NCBI GenBank assembly: GCA_035366835.1
Contig: DAOSIS010000017.1
Location: 1-64,000, forward strand
Source of the DNA: UBA6109 sp035366835
Lineage (GTDB): Bacteria; Desulfobacterota; Syntrophia; Syntrophales; UBA6109
Direction of reading: 5' to 3'
DNA: 64,000 nucleotides
In this document: positions 48,571 through 58,311 of the stretch, one piece after another
Numbering within the stretch: the stretch's first letter is position 1
How the letters are laid out: each line of letters starts with the position of its first letter
The notes under the pieces: generated by a model
What the model was told of the DNA's origin: nothing
Databases searched by the model: none
The model's input: only the letters and a program-made list of their open reading frames with translations
Program-made: the position numbers and the translations under genes

Positions 48571-49919
48571 GACACGATCTCCTTCGCCTTCCTACCCGAC
48601 AGGAGGAGATTGATCCCCACGAGGGCGATCCCCACATCCATCGCAATGCCCGTCAGCGTCCGGAGAAACCAGTAGGGTTTCATGGTCACGACGCTGTCGA
48701 CGAATTCCGCGCCTGCCATGAGCGCCGTTCCCTGGATCAGCCCCTGGACGATCAGGATGAGGATCATGGCGGAGATGCCGCCCATGATCATCCAGGTGCT
48801 CCAGCGCGCCGCACGCGCGTTGAATTCCCTCCCGGTGATCCTCGGCCAGACGTAGTAGCAGGCCGCCAGGACGAAAATCACGTATCCCCCGAATACCGTT
48901 GCGTGCGAATGGGCGATCACGAAATCGGTGAAGTGGGTCGGCTGCTGCAAACTACGGAGCGCCTCGAAGGAGCCCTGGACGCTGCCGATGAAGTACATCG
49001 CGGCCCCGAAGATCATCAGTTTCACGGAAAAGTCGGTCTGGAATTTCTCCCAGTTCCCCTTGAGGGTTCCGAAGAAGTTGACCACCACGGTCAGGACGGG
49101 GATGATCAGCATCATGCTGGCGAAGATGGCGACGGTCTGGGTCCAGGCGGGGATGGGGCTGTAGAGGTAATGGTGAATGCCCACGAAAGGGTAGAAGAAG
49201 GCCAGCGACCAGAAGCCGATGAGGGAGAGCTTGTGGCTGTAGAGGGGGCTCCGCGCCGAGGCCGGCAGGAAGAAATAGATGACGGCGAGCCCCGCCGGGG
49301 TGATCCAGAGGCCGACGACATAGTGGATGTACAGGCCGTGCAGCGCGATGTTGCCGATTCCCGGCGCCACGTAGGGGACGATCAGGTTCCCGTAGAGCAG
49401 GTTGATGCCGGTCCAGACGAGCGCCGCGACGATGTACCACAGCGAGACGAAGATCTTTTCCTCTTTGCGGCGGGCGATGGTCATGAACACCTGGTAGGCC
49501 ACGATCAGGAGCGCCGCCGCCAGCAAGACCGGCAGAGGATTGGGAAACTCCGCCACCTCGAGCCCCTTGTTGTAGCCCAGGAGAAGGGAGACCGATGCGA
49601 CCAGGAGGGTGCCGTTCCAGAGAACCAGGGGAAGCTTCGACCACTCCTCCCGGTGCATCCTGATGCCGGTGAGCTTCGGCACCATGTAATAGGCGAGCCC
49701 GAAGAAGACGGTCGAGAAGACCCCCAGGATCACGCCGTTGACGTGCAGCGGCCGCAGCCGCCCGAAATGGCTGAACTCCGAACTCAGGAATGTGGGAAAG
49801 TTGAATTTCAGCGAAAGGATGATTCCCAGCAGGGGGGCGAGCACCGCCCAGAAAAATCCCCAGACGAGCCAGGATCTCACGATTGTCCTGTTGACGAGTT
49901 CGTTACCGTTGCCGGCCAT
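48567..49919 (-). CDS. ccoN: cbb3-type cytochrome c oxidase subunit I (CcoN)
   Basis: A 450-residue membrane protein with about 12 helices. Haem and copper ligands are visible: His in FGRLRPLHVNGV, the CuB His in IHHYLYSP, IALHGLYIHYVVG, and the two haem His in FVIAHSHATVF. It reduces oxygen to water with high affinity and pumps protons. ATG 49919 (MAGNGNELVN) follows GGAAGG; the frame is open to 49964 without a better start. First gene of the operon. No clear FNR box was found upstream by eye. Confidence 0.95.
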   Translation of the reverse strand: MAGNGNELVNRTIVRSWLVWGFFWAVLAPLLGIILSLKFNFPTFLSSEFSHFGRLRPLHVNGVILGVFSTVFFGLAYYMVPKLTGIRMHREEWSKLPLVLWNGTLLVASVSLLLGYNKGLEVAEFPNPLPVLLAAALLIVAYQVFMTIARRKEEKIFVSLWYIVAALVWTGINLLYGNLIVPYVAPGIGNIALHGLYIHYVVGLWITPAGLAVIYFFLPASARSPLYSHKLSLIGFWSLAFFYPFVGIHHYLYSPIPAWTQTVAIFASMMLIIPVLTVVVNFFGTLKGNWEKFQTDFSVKLMIFGAAMYFIGSVQGSFEALRSLQQPTHFTDFVIAHSHATVFGGYVIFVLAACYYVWPRITGREFNARAARWSTWMIMGGISAMILILIVQGLIQGTALMAGAEFVDSVVTMKPYWFLRTLTGIAMDVGIALVGINLLLSGRKAKEIVS

Positions 49920-50364
49920 GCCCTTCCATCCTGACGCGTATTGCCTGTCTGCGGCGTGGTACAAGGCACCGGTTCACCATGAGAAATCGCCTTTGTTTTC
50001 GATGCCAACGGCCCGGAACCGCCACGACACTGAGAAGCGCGACGACGGACTCGTATAGTAAATCATAAGGACGGGGTGCGCGGAGGGCAATGTCAGTTCA
50101 CGGTCAGGGAAGTCATAGGACATATCTACCATTGGGAGAGCGTTGCCCGGGAGGGAGATGACATCCTGTTTTCACTGCACAGAGACCGCGGTCTCCGGTC
50201 TCCGGCAGGGACGTCCTGCTCATCGAGAGAGGTGAAAAAGGGAGGAGGAGAGAAACGGGAAGGCGGCGGGGGGATTCCGCGTGGGGCCCCGGGCCGTATG
50301 CCGATGCGCATCCCGCCGCAACGGTTCCTGCGGGGATGGCGCACCGGCGGTATTCCTTGACTAC
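49920..50364. other. Gap of 445 bases upstream of ccoN
   Basis: The region holds the ccoN promoter (minus strand) and the end of the M48 gene. A perfect 14-bp palindrome GAGACCGCGGTCTC lies at 50182-50195 and could be an operator, and a purine-rich tract at 50230-50275. No gene is supported. Confidence 0.5.
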
Positions 50365-51312
50365 TTACTTCTTCTGCATCTGCCCGGCAACGAGCCTCGC
50401 CCTGTTGAATTCCGGGGACGTGACGATGGAGCTTCTCGCGGCGGGGCTGTTTTGCGCCAGTTCTCTCATCTGGCTCACCCGCTCTTCGCTTGGGGGATGT
50501 GTGCTCATGGCATCGGCCAGGCTTTTCAAGAGCGGAGTCCCGCTCTTCTGCGCGTTCTTTTCCATCTGCAGGAGTTTTTCATAAAACTTCCCCACCTGGT
50601 CCTTGTCGTATCCGGCGCCGACGGCGATCCGGAATCCGATACGGTCGGCTTCGAGCTCGTCTTCCCGGGAGTTCGCCAGGAACTTGAACTTCTGTACCAG
50701 AAGGCCCCCGCCTGCGCCGGCGGCGCCTCCGATCATGGCCGCTTTCGCGAGGCAGGCCTTGTCGCCGTCCGGGCACAGCAGTCTTCCCAGTGCGAATCCC
50801 GCCGCGGCGCCGGCGATTGCCCCGCCGGCCGCGTAAAGCCATGTCTTGTTTTTGTCTTTCTCCATGGCATACATCCGCTCGGCCGCATGACGGGCCATGA
50901 CGTGACCGACCTCGTGTCCGATGATTCCCGCCAGCTCCGCTTCGTTGGAGGCCATGGCGATGAGCGGGGCGGTCACAAAGATCTTCCCGGCCGGCAGCGC
51001 GAAAGCGTTCACGGTCGCCACATCGACGACGGTGAAGTCGTAGTGGTACGGGTTGCCCTCGAGGTTATTCGCCCGGACGATCTTCATGCCCAGATCGGAA
51101 ATGTATTTCTGAAGTTCCGGGTTCTTGGCCGGCGGGTACTCCTTCTGCATTTCCGGCATGGCTTCTTCGGCCATGCGCCGTTCGTCCTGTACGGTCATGC
51201 CCGTTTCCTGACCGGTGTTGTCGCCTTCGCGATAGCGTGATCCGGTCGTGGAAGCGCATGAAACAACGAACAGCAATGAAATCAGGACCAATAGGGACAG
51301 CGTCTTTTTCAT
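50365..51312 (-). CDS. M48-family metalloprotease, lipoprotein
   Basis: A 315-residue protein. A lipoprotein signal ends in LFVVSCAS (Cys about 19). The zinc motif HEVGH with the third ligand in EDELEADRIG is complete. A Gly/Ala-rich segment (about 165-215) forms a hydrophobic hairpin. It resembles BepA/LoiP-type outer-membrane-associated quality-control proteases. ATG 51312 follows AGAGGTG. The frame open further upstream to 52410 is antisense-phase read of glnS and is not coding. Confidence 0.92.
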   Translation of the reverse strand: MKKTLSLLVLISLLFVVSCASTTGSRYREGDNTGQETGMTVQDERRMAEEAMPEMQKEYPPAKNPELQKYISDLGMKIVRANNLEGNPYHYDFTVVDVATVNAFALPAGKIFVTAPLIAMASNEAELAGIIGHEVGHVMARHAAERMYAMEKDKNKTWLYAAGGAIAGAAAGFALGRLLCPDGDKACLAKAAMIGGAAGAGGGLLVQKFKFLANSREDELEADRIGFRIAVGAGYDKDQVGKFYEKLLQMEKNAQKSGTPLLKSLADAMSTHPPSEERVSQMRELAQNSPAARSSIVTSPEFNRARLVAGQMQKK

Positions 51313-51341
51313 CGGTCGACACCTCTGAGGGTAATGAAGTG

Positions 51342-53030
51342 CTATTTCCTGCCCGCGACCTTGGCCCAGGAATCCCTCAGGGTCACGGTCCGGTTGAAGA
51401 CCGGTTTTCCGGCGGCCGAATCGACGGGATCGGTGTAGAAATATCCCGTCCGCTCGAACTGGCAGATGCTCTCCGGAGGGGCGGATTTCAGGCTCGGCTC
51501 CACGCGGCAGTCCGGCAGGACCTCCAGGGACTTCGGGTTGACGTGATCCAGGTACCGGTCGCCGGCGCTCATCGGATCGGGGACGTCGAAGAGGCGGTCG
51601 TAGAGGCGCACTTCGGCCGGAACGGCATGGGCCGCCGACAGCCAATGGATCGTCGCATCGACCTTCCGTCCGTCCGGAGCGAAACCGCTCCGCGTCTCCG
51701 GGTCGTAGGTGCAGTGGATCTCCGTCACGTCGCCTGTTGCGGGATCCTTCACGACGCCCGTGCACTTGATGAAGTAGCCGTACCGGAGACGCACTTCTTT
51801 CCCCGGGCTCAGGCGATAAAATTTCTTGGGAGGGTTTTCCATGAAGTCGTCCCGCTCCACGTACAGGACACGGGAGAAGGGGACCTTGCGCGACCCGAGC
51901 TCCGCCTTCTGCGGATGGTAGGGGCAGTCGAATTCTTCGACCCGGTCCGCGGGGTAGTTGTCGATGACAACCCGCAGGGGACGGAGAACGGCCATGACAC
52001 GCGGAGCCCTCTCGTTCAGGTCCTCCCGGACGCAATGCTCGAGGAGGGCCACATCCACTACGCTGTCGTTCTTGGCGACGCCGATGCGGTCGCAGAAGGT
52101 GCGGATCGCCTCGGGCGTATACCCCCGTCGCCGCATCCCCGCCAGGGTCGGCATCCGCGGATCGTCCCACCCCTGCACGAGCTTCTTTTCCACCAACTCG
52201 ATCAGCCGGCGCTTGCTGAGGACGGTGTAGGTGAGGTTGAGGCGTGCGAACTCGATCTGCTGCGGATGGTCCTTGACCTTCAATTCGTCGAGGAACCAGT
52301 CGTAGAGAGGTCGGTTGTTTTCGAATTCCAGGGTGCAGATCGAATGGGTGATCCGTTCGAGGGAATCGGAGAGGCAATGGGCAAAATCGTACATCGGGTA
52401 GATGCACCACCGATCCCCGGTCCGGTAGTGCGCCACCTTCTTGATCCGGTAGATGATGGGATCGCGCATCGTGATGTTGGGGGAGGCCATGTCGATCTTC
52501 GCGCGCAGCACGTGCGTCCCTTCTTCGAACTCTCCGAGGCGCATGCGCTCGAAAAGGGCCAGGTTCTCCTCGACGGACCGGTTGCGGTAGGGGCTTTCCT
52601 TTCCCGGCTCGGTGAGGGTCCCGCGGTATTCGCGTATCTGGTCGGGTGTGAGCTCACAGACGTAAGCCTGGCCCTGCCGGATGAGCTGCAGGGCGTACTG
52701 GTACAGCGGTTCGTAGTAGTCGGAGGCGTAGAAGAGGCGGTTTCCCCAGTCGAAGCCCAGCCATTTCACGTCCCGGATGATGGAGTCCACGTACTCCTGG
52801 GATTCTCCGCCCGGGTCCGTGTCGTCCATGCGCAGGTTGCAGGTGCCGCCGTACTGGGCCGCGATGCCGAAGTTCAGGCACACGGATTTGGCGTGTCCGA
52901 TATGGGGATAGCCGTTCGGTTCCGGCGGGAACCGCGTTGCCACGCGGCCTTGGAACCTGCCGCTCCGATTGTGCTCGTCGATGATGTCGCGAATGAAGTC
53001 CGAAGGTGCCGAGGGAGTCGTTTCCGCCAT
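51342..53030 (-). CDS. glnS: Glutaminyl-tRNA synthetase
   Basis: A 562-residue class I synthetase. HIGH motif in FPPEPNGYPHIGHAKS; KMSKS-type motif as VLSKRRLIELV. The two C-terminal beta-barrel domains are present (GLKV-type RFYRLSPGKEVRLRYGY). Normal length about 555. ATG 53030 (MAETTPSA) follows AAAGGAAC; the frame is open to 53231 but not conserved. GlnRS in Desulfobacterota is often of gamma-proteobacterial-like type, and the tRNA-Gln at 38.4 kb is its substrate. Confidence 0.96.
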   Translation of the reverse strand: MAETTPSAPSDFIRDIIDEHNRSGRFQGRVATRFPPEPNGYPHIGHAKSVCLNFGIAAQYGGTCNLRMDDTDPGGESQEYVDSIIRDVKWLGFDWGNRLFYASDYYEPLYQYALQLIRQGQAYVCELTPDQIREYRGTLTEPGKESPYRNRSVEENLALFERMRLGEFEEGTHVLRAKIDMASPNITMRDPIIYRIKKVAHYRTGDRWCIYPMYDFAHCLSDSLERITHSICTLEFENNRPLYDWFLDELKVKDHPQQIEFARLNLTYTVLSKRRLIELVEKKLVQGWDDPRMPTLAGMRRRGYTPEAIRTFCDRIGVAKNDSVVDVALLEHCVREDLNERAPRVMAVLRPLRVVIDNYPADRVEEFDCPYHPQKAELGSRKVPFSRVLYVERDDFMENPPKKFYRLSPGKEVRLRYGYFIKCTGVVKDPATGDVTEIHCTYDPETRSGFAPDGRKVDATIHWLSAAHAVPAEVRLYDRLFDVPDPMSAGDRYLDHVNPKSLEVLPDCRVEPSLKSAPPESICQFERTGYFYTDPVDSAAGKPVFNRTVTLRDSWAKVAGRK

Positions 53031-54114
53031 AGTCCGTTCCTTTATGCGTTGAATCGTTCCATACGACGTTTCACACCGGAAGGTGCTGTTGATATGCCAA
53101 AATCGCAATGAAGTCAACATCTCGAATAGGACGGCCAAGGCCTCCGGCCGATGAGCCGCTCGGGGCTGCTGCAAGAGCAGGATCCCATCGCGAACGGAGA
53201 GATTCTGAGGGCGTCCGAGAAACAAGGCCAAGGCCTCATTCTGTGGATTATTTAATAAATATACACCCGCCCGATAGACACGCCCACGACCCAGAAATCG
53301 GCTGCGTAGGCATGGACGGTTCCTGATGTCCTTGTCGCCGTAAACTCAGCCTTTCAAATCACAGGATGGGCGCCTTTCGCTTATGTGTGGTGAGGAGTGG
53401 CGAAGAACTTCTCAAGCATTGCTGGCGCAAAGTAAAATACATTCAATCCTTCCGATGGAGATCAGGAATTTCCCCAGACACACGATCTCGCATGAAATGT
53501 GCTGTCATCATTCATATACAGCTTCTTATTCCTTGTATAATATATATACATAAAACAATCCGCCGTCTTGGGCAAGATTCATCTTTATGGTCAAGCCTTT
53601 ATTCGCTGTGACATGAAAGACGCGATGGTCGATTTGGGCTTCCCACCGAAGCGTCCTCTCATCCATTCCGCTGACCGCGCCGATTCGGAAATCTCCATCA
53701 TAACCATGCTATACGCATAGATCGCCTTTTTCGCATTCCAGCACCAGAGGAGGCAGGAAACTCTCTTGGGGGATATCAATTTGCATCGTGATGAACTGAT
53801 ACAACTATTGAATATTAGGATGTGTCTGACAACTGGTATGCTAGTTGCTGCCACTTCCTCTCAATGATGCTCAATACACTACTCAACTTCATCGCGAGTC
53901 CTGCGGACGTCCACGGTCCGTTCAAGGGGCATATGTTTCCTGGACGCTGCCAGTTTCATTGCCTTGGAAACGCCATCTTGGCCGATCTTCCGAATCCGTT
54001 GCTCAAAGCGCTTTCGTTCATCCGCTCGCCCAAATATCTGAAATCCTCTGCGAGGTCATCAGACGTATAGCGGATACAACAAATAACAATGAGGAGAAGG
54101 AGGGGATAGGAAAC
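53031..54114. other. AT-rich gap of 1.08 kb, no identified gene
   Basis: Composition drops sharply from 53240 to 53900. A near-perfect extended -10 (TGTATAAT) occurs near 53536. A 35-codon frame at 53611-53718 and longer frames up to about 85 codons are present, none with a family pattern. The plus frame that enters the thiolase gene has no start-associated similarity before 54115. It may hold the operon promoter and decayed gene remains, and marks a boundary between two chromosomal modules. Confidence 0.5.
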
Positions 54115-55260
54115 ATGAGAGAAGCGGTGATTGTCGATGCAATTAGAACCCCCGTCGGCCGGCGCAAGGGCGCGCTGGCGAACGAGCGTCCGGAAGAATT
54201 TGGGGCGAAAACGGTAAACGCGTTGCTGACCAAGACCGGGATCGACCCGAATCTGATCGAAGATCTCAAGTTTGGCTGCAACACGCAGGTGAACGAACAA
54301 GGGGCGAATCCGGCAAGACGGATCGCGCTGGCGTCCAATCTGCCCTACACTGTTTCGGGTGTGACCATCAACCGCTGGTGCTGCTCCAGTCAGGAGGCGG
54401 TCCATAACGCCGCGCAAGCCATCATTGCCGGAGATGCCGATTTCATCATCGCCGGCGGAGTGGAAAGCATGACCAGGATGCCGATGGGTTCCGAGTGGCC
54501 GTCTACATGGGCTCCCATGATGGCGAATAAGCACGAGATCACCCTTCCGGGAATTGCGGCGGAGATGATTGCCGATAAATGGGGGCTGAGCAGAAAAGAG
54601 TTGGATGAATTCGGCCTGCTGAGTCATCAAAGGGCAATCAAGGCTCTCGACGAAGGAAAATTGAAGGATGAATGTTTTCCGATCGAAGTGACGAAAGAAG
54701 ACGGGACGAAGTTCATGTTTACGGCGGATGAGGGCCCGCGGCGGGATACTACGCTGGAAAAACTTTCCAGTCTGAAACCCCCCTTCAAGGAAGGCGGCAA
54801 GATCACGGCGGGCAATTCCAGCCAGGTCAGCGATGCGGCCGCAGCGCTCCTGATCGCCTCGAAAGAGACGGCTCTCGCTCACGGGATGAAACCGCGCGCC
54901 AAGGTCAAGACACGTGTTGTCGTCGGTTCAGATCCGACGTTCTCCCTGACGGGGCCGATCCCGGCTACGGAATTGGCACTGAAACGCTCGGGCTTGAAAA
55001 TTTCCGACATTGATTTCTTCGAGGTCAATGAAGCCTTCGCTTCTGTGGTCTTGGCTTGGCAGAGAGAATTCAAAGTCGACATGGCCAAAATCAATCCAAA
55101 CGGTGGAGCGATTGCCATCGGTCATCCCCTGGGGGCAAGCGGCGCCCGCATCATGATTACCATGCTGCATGAACTGGAGCGGCGCGGAGGGACCTTTGCA
55201 TTGCAGACCATGTGCATCGGCCATGGACATTCCTGCGCAACGATTATCGAAAGGATGTAG
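54115..55260 (+). CDS. Acetyl-CoA acetyltransferase (thiolase)
   Basis: A 381-residue thiolase. Nucleophile Cys in NRWCCSSQEAV (about 88); second active-site His in GHPLGASGAR; terminal Cys in MCIGHGHS. N-terminus VIVDAIRTPVGRRKG is typical. It cleaves 3-ketoacyl-CoA to acetyl-CoA in this catabolic cluster, or condenses in reverse. ATG 54115 follows AGGAGGGGATAGG. First gene of the operon. Confidence 0.94.
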   Translation: MREAVIVDAIRTPVGRRKGALANERPEEFGAKTVNALLTKTGIDPNLIEDLKFGCNTQVNEQGANPARRIALASNLPYTVSGVTINRWCCSSQEAVHNAAQAIIAGDADFIIAGGVESMTRMPMGSEWPSTWAPMMANKHEITLPGIAAEMIADKWGLSRKELDEFGLLSHQRAIKALDEGKLKDECFPIEVTKEDGTKFMFTADEGPRRDTTLEKLSSLKPPFKEGGKITAGNSSQVSDAAAALLIASKETALAHGMKPRAKVKTRVVVGSDPTFSLTGPIPATELALKRSGLKISDIDFFEVNEAFASVVLAWQREFKVDMAKINPNGGAIAIGHPLGASGARIMITMLHELERRGGTFALQTMCIGHGHSCATIIERM

Positions 55261-55310
55261 TGGCCTCAAGAAAAAGGTAGTGCTGTTAAGGACCAGGGGG
55301 GGCGGCTCTG

Positions 55311-57431
55311 ATGTCGGGACAACACCCACTGAAGATATTTCTCAACCCAAGCTCCGTCGCGATCGTCGGTGTCTCGAGACGTACGGGCCCCGACGCCTAC
55401 AATCCTGTAGAAAGGATGATGGCGCACGGATACCGGGGAAAGATCTATCCTGTGAATCCCAACGCCGCGGAGATATGCGGCCTTCCATGCTACCCTCGTG
55501 TCAGGGATATTCCCTATCCGGTTGACCTCGCTCTGATCTGCATACCACGCGATGGTGTTCTCGATGCCGTATCAGACTGCGCCGCCAAGGAGATTCGGTA
55601 TGCCATCGTCATTGCGCAGGGATTCGCCGACGCGGATCCTGTTGGCAGGCAGATGCAGGAAAAGCTGGTAAGCCTGGCGCGCTCAGAAGGCATGCGCATC
55701 ATAGGGCCCAATACGCTGGGTATCGTCAATCTGTTGGATCAGTTCTACACTCCGTTCGCGAATTTCGGCTGCACCGTGCGGCCGGTCGGCGTCATTTGCC
55801 AGTCCGGTTTCATGAAGAGCGGTGCCGATAATTTCTATACTGGCATGGCCATCGGGATCGACCTAGGCAATACCTGTGATGTTGCACCGCACGAAATGCT
55901 GCAGGTGCTGAACGAAGATTCGCGGATTCGTTTGATCGCCGTCCATCTTGAGGGACTATCGGACGGGCGCGCGTTCATGGACGCGGCAAAGAGCATTACG
56001 TGTCGGAAACCTGTTGTCGTTCTGAAAACGGGACATAGCGAGATCGGGTCAAAGGCGGCCGCCTCGCACAGCGGGCAACTGGCTGGAGAGGATGCGGTAT
56101 ACACCACCGCTTTTGACCAGTGCGGTGTTGTTCGTGTCGGAGATGTGGAAGAACTGTATGACGCATGCAGGACACTTTTGACTTACCCCGCTATCCAGGG
56201 AACGCGGCTGGCCATCATTACAGCCAGCGGCGGTGCCGGCATTATGGCCATGGACGCCATGGAAGAAAATGGGTTTCGCCTTGCGGCACTGTCGCGTGAA
56301 ACCGTCGATTACATAGCGAGGCTCTCACCTCCGTGGCTGGAAATAAGAAATCCGATTGATATCTGGCCGGCTGCCATGAAGAATCACTACCCTTCGATTT
56401 ATCCCGGTGTTCTGGAAAAAGTCCTCGCGGACGATAACGTTGACGGTGTCTTGTGCATTTCCTTCGCCAATCAGGCGGCCATTTCCGATGTTTCCGATGC
56501 CGTACGCGAGGCAGCCAAGAGGTTCCCGCACAAGCCGGTGTTGGGGTGGTTCGCCGGCCAAAGCAGAGAAAGAGTCGTGGGGAATCTGGAGCGGGACGGC
56601 AATGTCCTGAATTATCCTTCACCGGAAAGGGCTCTCAAGGCGCTCCGGGTTCTGCACCAGCATACGCGACGGACCGGCACGGCGCCATCGGTCACCGCGC
56701 CGCCGGAGCGTCGACAGAAGAGGGGACTCAAGCCTCGCGAAGGCCGAAGAGCAGAGACTCCGCATTTTCCGCAGAATGGGACCTGGTGGGATATTCAGGC
56801 TGCGGGAATGGAGTTGCTGCGTCACTACGGTATCCCGGTAGCACGGTGGCGATTTGCGCGGGATGAAAAAGAGGCAGGCCGTGCGGCTGCGGATATCGGG
56901 TATCCTGTGGTGGCCAAGATCATCAGCTCTCAGGCTATTCACAAGTCAGATATCGGCGGAGTCCGCATCGGTCTTGGTACGATGGAGGAACTCCGAGTTG
57001 CGATAAGAGAAATGCGCGACGCATTCGAAAAAGCGCTCTCTGCAGACGGAATAGAAGGGTATCTGATTCAAGAGCAGCTGAGTGAGGGACTGGAAGTATT
57101 TTGCGGGTTCAAGAGAGATCCGCAATTCGGGCCGGTTGTCCTGTATGGCAAGGGCGGCATTGAGGCGGAACTCTATAGGGATATTGCCTTAGGGATTGCG
57201 CCTCTGGACGAGGAACAGACTTCAAGGATGGTTACCGGAACGAAATCGTATCAACTGTTGAAGGGGTTTCGCGGTCAGGAAGGCGGGAACATCGAAGCAG
57301 TCGGCCGCATACTGATGTCGCTTTCCCAACTGGCTTTGGATAGCTTCGTTCTGAAAGAACTCGATATGAACCCGGTAATCGTGAGTCCTAAGGGTGCGGT
57401 TGTTGTTGATACACGATTTGTTCTGGAATGA
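55311..57431 (+). CDS. Fused NDP-forming acyl-CoA synthetase (alpha-beta order)
   Basis: A 706-residue protein. The CoA-binding domain comes first (VAIVGVSRRTGP near 17), then the ligase domains with CQSGFMKSG and the phosphohistidine loop ASHSGQLAGED. The ATP-grasp domain is at the C-terminus (about 480-706) with AIHKSDIGGVRIG. A linker of about 40 basic residues joins them. It is the reverse domain order of the 7.5-9.6 kb gene. In this cluster it likely interconverts an acid and its CoA ester with ADP/ATP. Its end overlaps or abuts the enoyl-CoA hydratase. Confidence 0.92.
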   Translation: MSGQHPLKIFLNPSSVAIVGVSRRTGPDAYNPVERMMAHGYRGKIYPVNPNAAEICGLPCYPRVRDIPYPVDLALICIPRDGVLDAVSDCAAKEIRYAIVIAQGFADADPVGRQMQEKLVSLARSEGMRIIGPNTLGIVNLLDQFYTPFANFGCTVRPVGVICQSGFMKSGADNFYTGMAIGIDLGNTCDVAPHEMLQVLNEDSRIRLIAVHLEGLSDGRAFMDAAKSITCRKPVVVLKTGHSEIGSKAAASHSGQLAGEDAVYTTAFDQCGVVRVGDVEELYDACRTLLTYPAIQGTRLAIITASGGAGIMAMDAMEENGFRLAALSRETVDYIARLSPPWLEIRNPIDIWPAAMKNHYPSIYPGVLEKVLADDNVDGVLCISFANQAAISDVSDAVREAAKRFPHKPVLGWFAGQSRERVVGNLERDGNVLNYPSPERALKALRVLHQHTRRTGTAPSVTAPPERRQKRGLKPREGRRAETPHFPQNGTWWDIQAAGMELLRHYGIPVARWRFARDEKEAGRAAADIGYPVVAKIISSQAIHKSDIGGVRIGLGTMEELRVAIREMRDAFEKALSADGIEGYLIQEQLSEGLEVFCGFKRDPQFGPVVLYGKGGIEAELYRDIALGIAPLDEEQTSRMVTGTKSYQLLKGFRGQEGGNIEAVGRILMSLSQLALDSFVLKELDMNPVIVSPKGAVVVDTRFVLE

Positions 57432-57457
57432 AATTCGAACGAAAGGGGATGGTGAAT

Positions 57458-58240
57458 TTGTATAAGAACATCATTTTCGAGACGAAGGGCGCAGTTGCCT
57501 ATCTGACGATCAACAGGGCTGCCGTGTTGAATGCCTTGAACGGAGAGACCTTGGCAGAAATCGCCCAGGCTCTGGATAAGGTCAAGGCGGATCCTCAAAT
57601 CCGCGTCCTGATCGTAACCGGCGCAGGCGAGAAGAGCTTCGTTGCGGGAGCTGACATCAAGGAGCTGGAACAGTTCAAGTCCGGCTATGGTTGCCGCGCC
57701 TACGTCAAGCGGGGTCAGGAGATCTTTCGTATCCTGGAGACACTGGGAAAACCTTCCATAGCAGCCATCAACGGGTTTGCACTGGGAGGCGGGTGTGAAC
57801 TGGCCCTTGCCTGCACGATAAGAATTGCCGCGGAAAAAGCCAAAATCGGATTGCCGGAAATTACGCTCGGCATCATCCCGGGTTACGGCGGAACACAGCG
57901 ATTACCCAGAGTAATCGGCAGGGGGAAGGCCCTCGAGATGATTCTCTCGGGGCTCCCGGTGAATGCCCAGGAAGCGCTGCGCATCGGTTTGGTCAGCAAG
58001 GTCGTTCCGGACGATCAGCTTATGAAAGAGGCCGAGAAGATGGCCGAGCTTCTCTGCAAGAGAGCACCGATCGCCATGAGATTGGCCATGGAAGCCGTCG
58101 GCGATGGGATCGAAATGTCGATCGACGATGCGCTCTCCTATGAAGCGAACATGCTGGCCATTCTGTTCGAGACGGAAGACAAGAAAGAAGGCATGCGTGC
58201 TTTCATAGAAAAAAGACCTCCTGCTTTCAGAGGAGAGTAA
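57458..58240 (+). CDS. Enoyl-CoA hydratase
   Basis: A 260-residue crotonase. Oxyanion and catalytic residues: AGADIKEL, Glu in GGGCELALAC, and Glu in LPEITLGIIPGYGGTQRL. Both glutamates are present, so it should hydrate 2-enoyl-CoA. The start is uncertain: TTG 57458 (MYKNIIFE) is nine bases after AAAGGGG and fits the family start. ATG 57428 overlaps the previous stop (ATGA) but adds ten unmatched residues. Confidence 0.92.
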   Translation: MYKNIIFETKGAVAYLTINRAAVLNALNGETLAEIAQALDKVKADPQIRVLIVTGAGEKSFVAGADIKELEQFKSGYGCRAYVKRGQEIFRILETLGKPSIAAINGFALGGGCELALACTIRIAAEKAKIGLPEITLGIIPGYGGTQRLPRVIGRGKALEMILSGLPVNAQEALRIGLVSKVVPDDQLMKEAEKMAELLCKRAPIAMRLAMEAVGDGIEMSIDDALSYEANMLAILFETEDKKEGMRAFIEKRPPAFRGE

Positions 58241-58311
58241 CTCAGCAATGGATGTCATTTTTTTTGGTTCCTTGTTTGAAAACAGGGGGGAACAAAAGGA
58301 GGGGAGACCGA

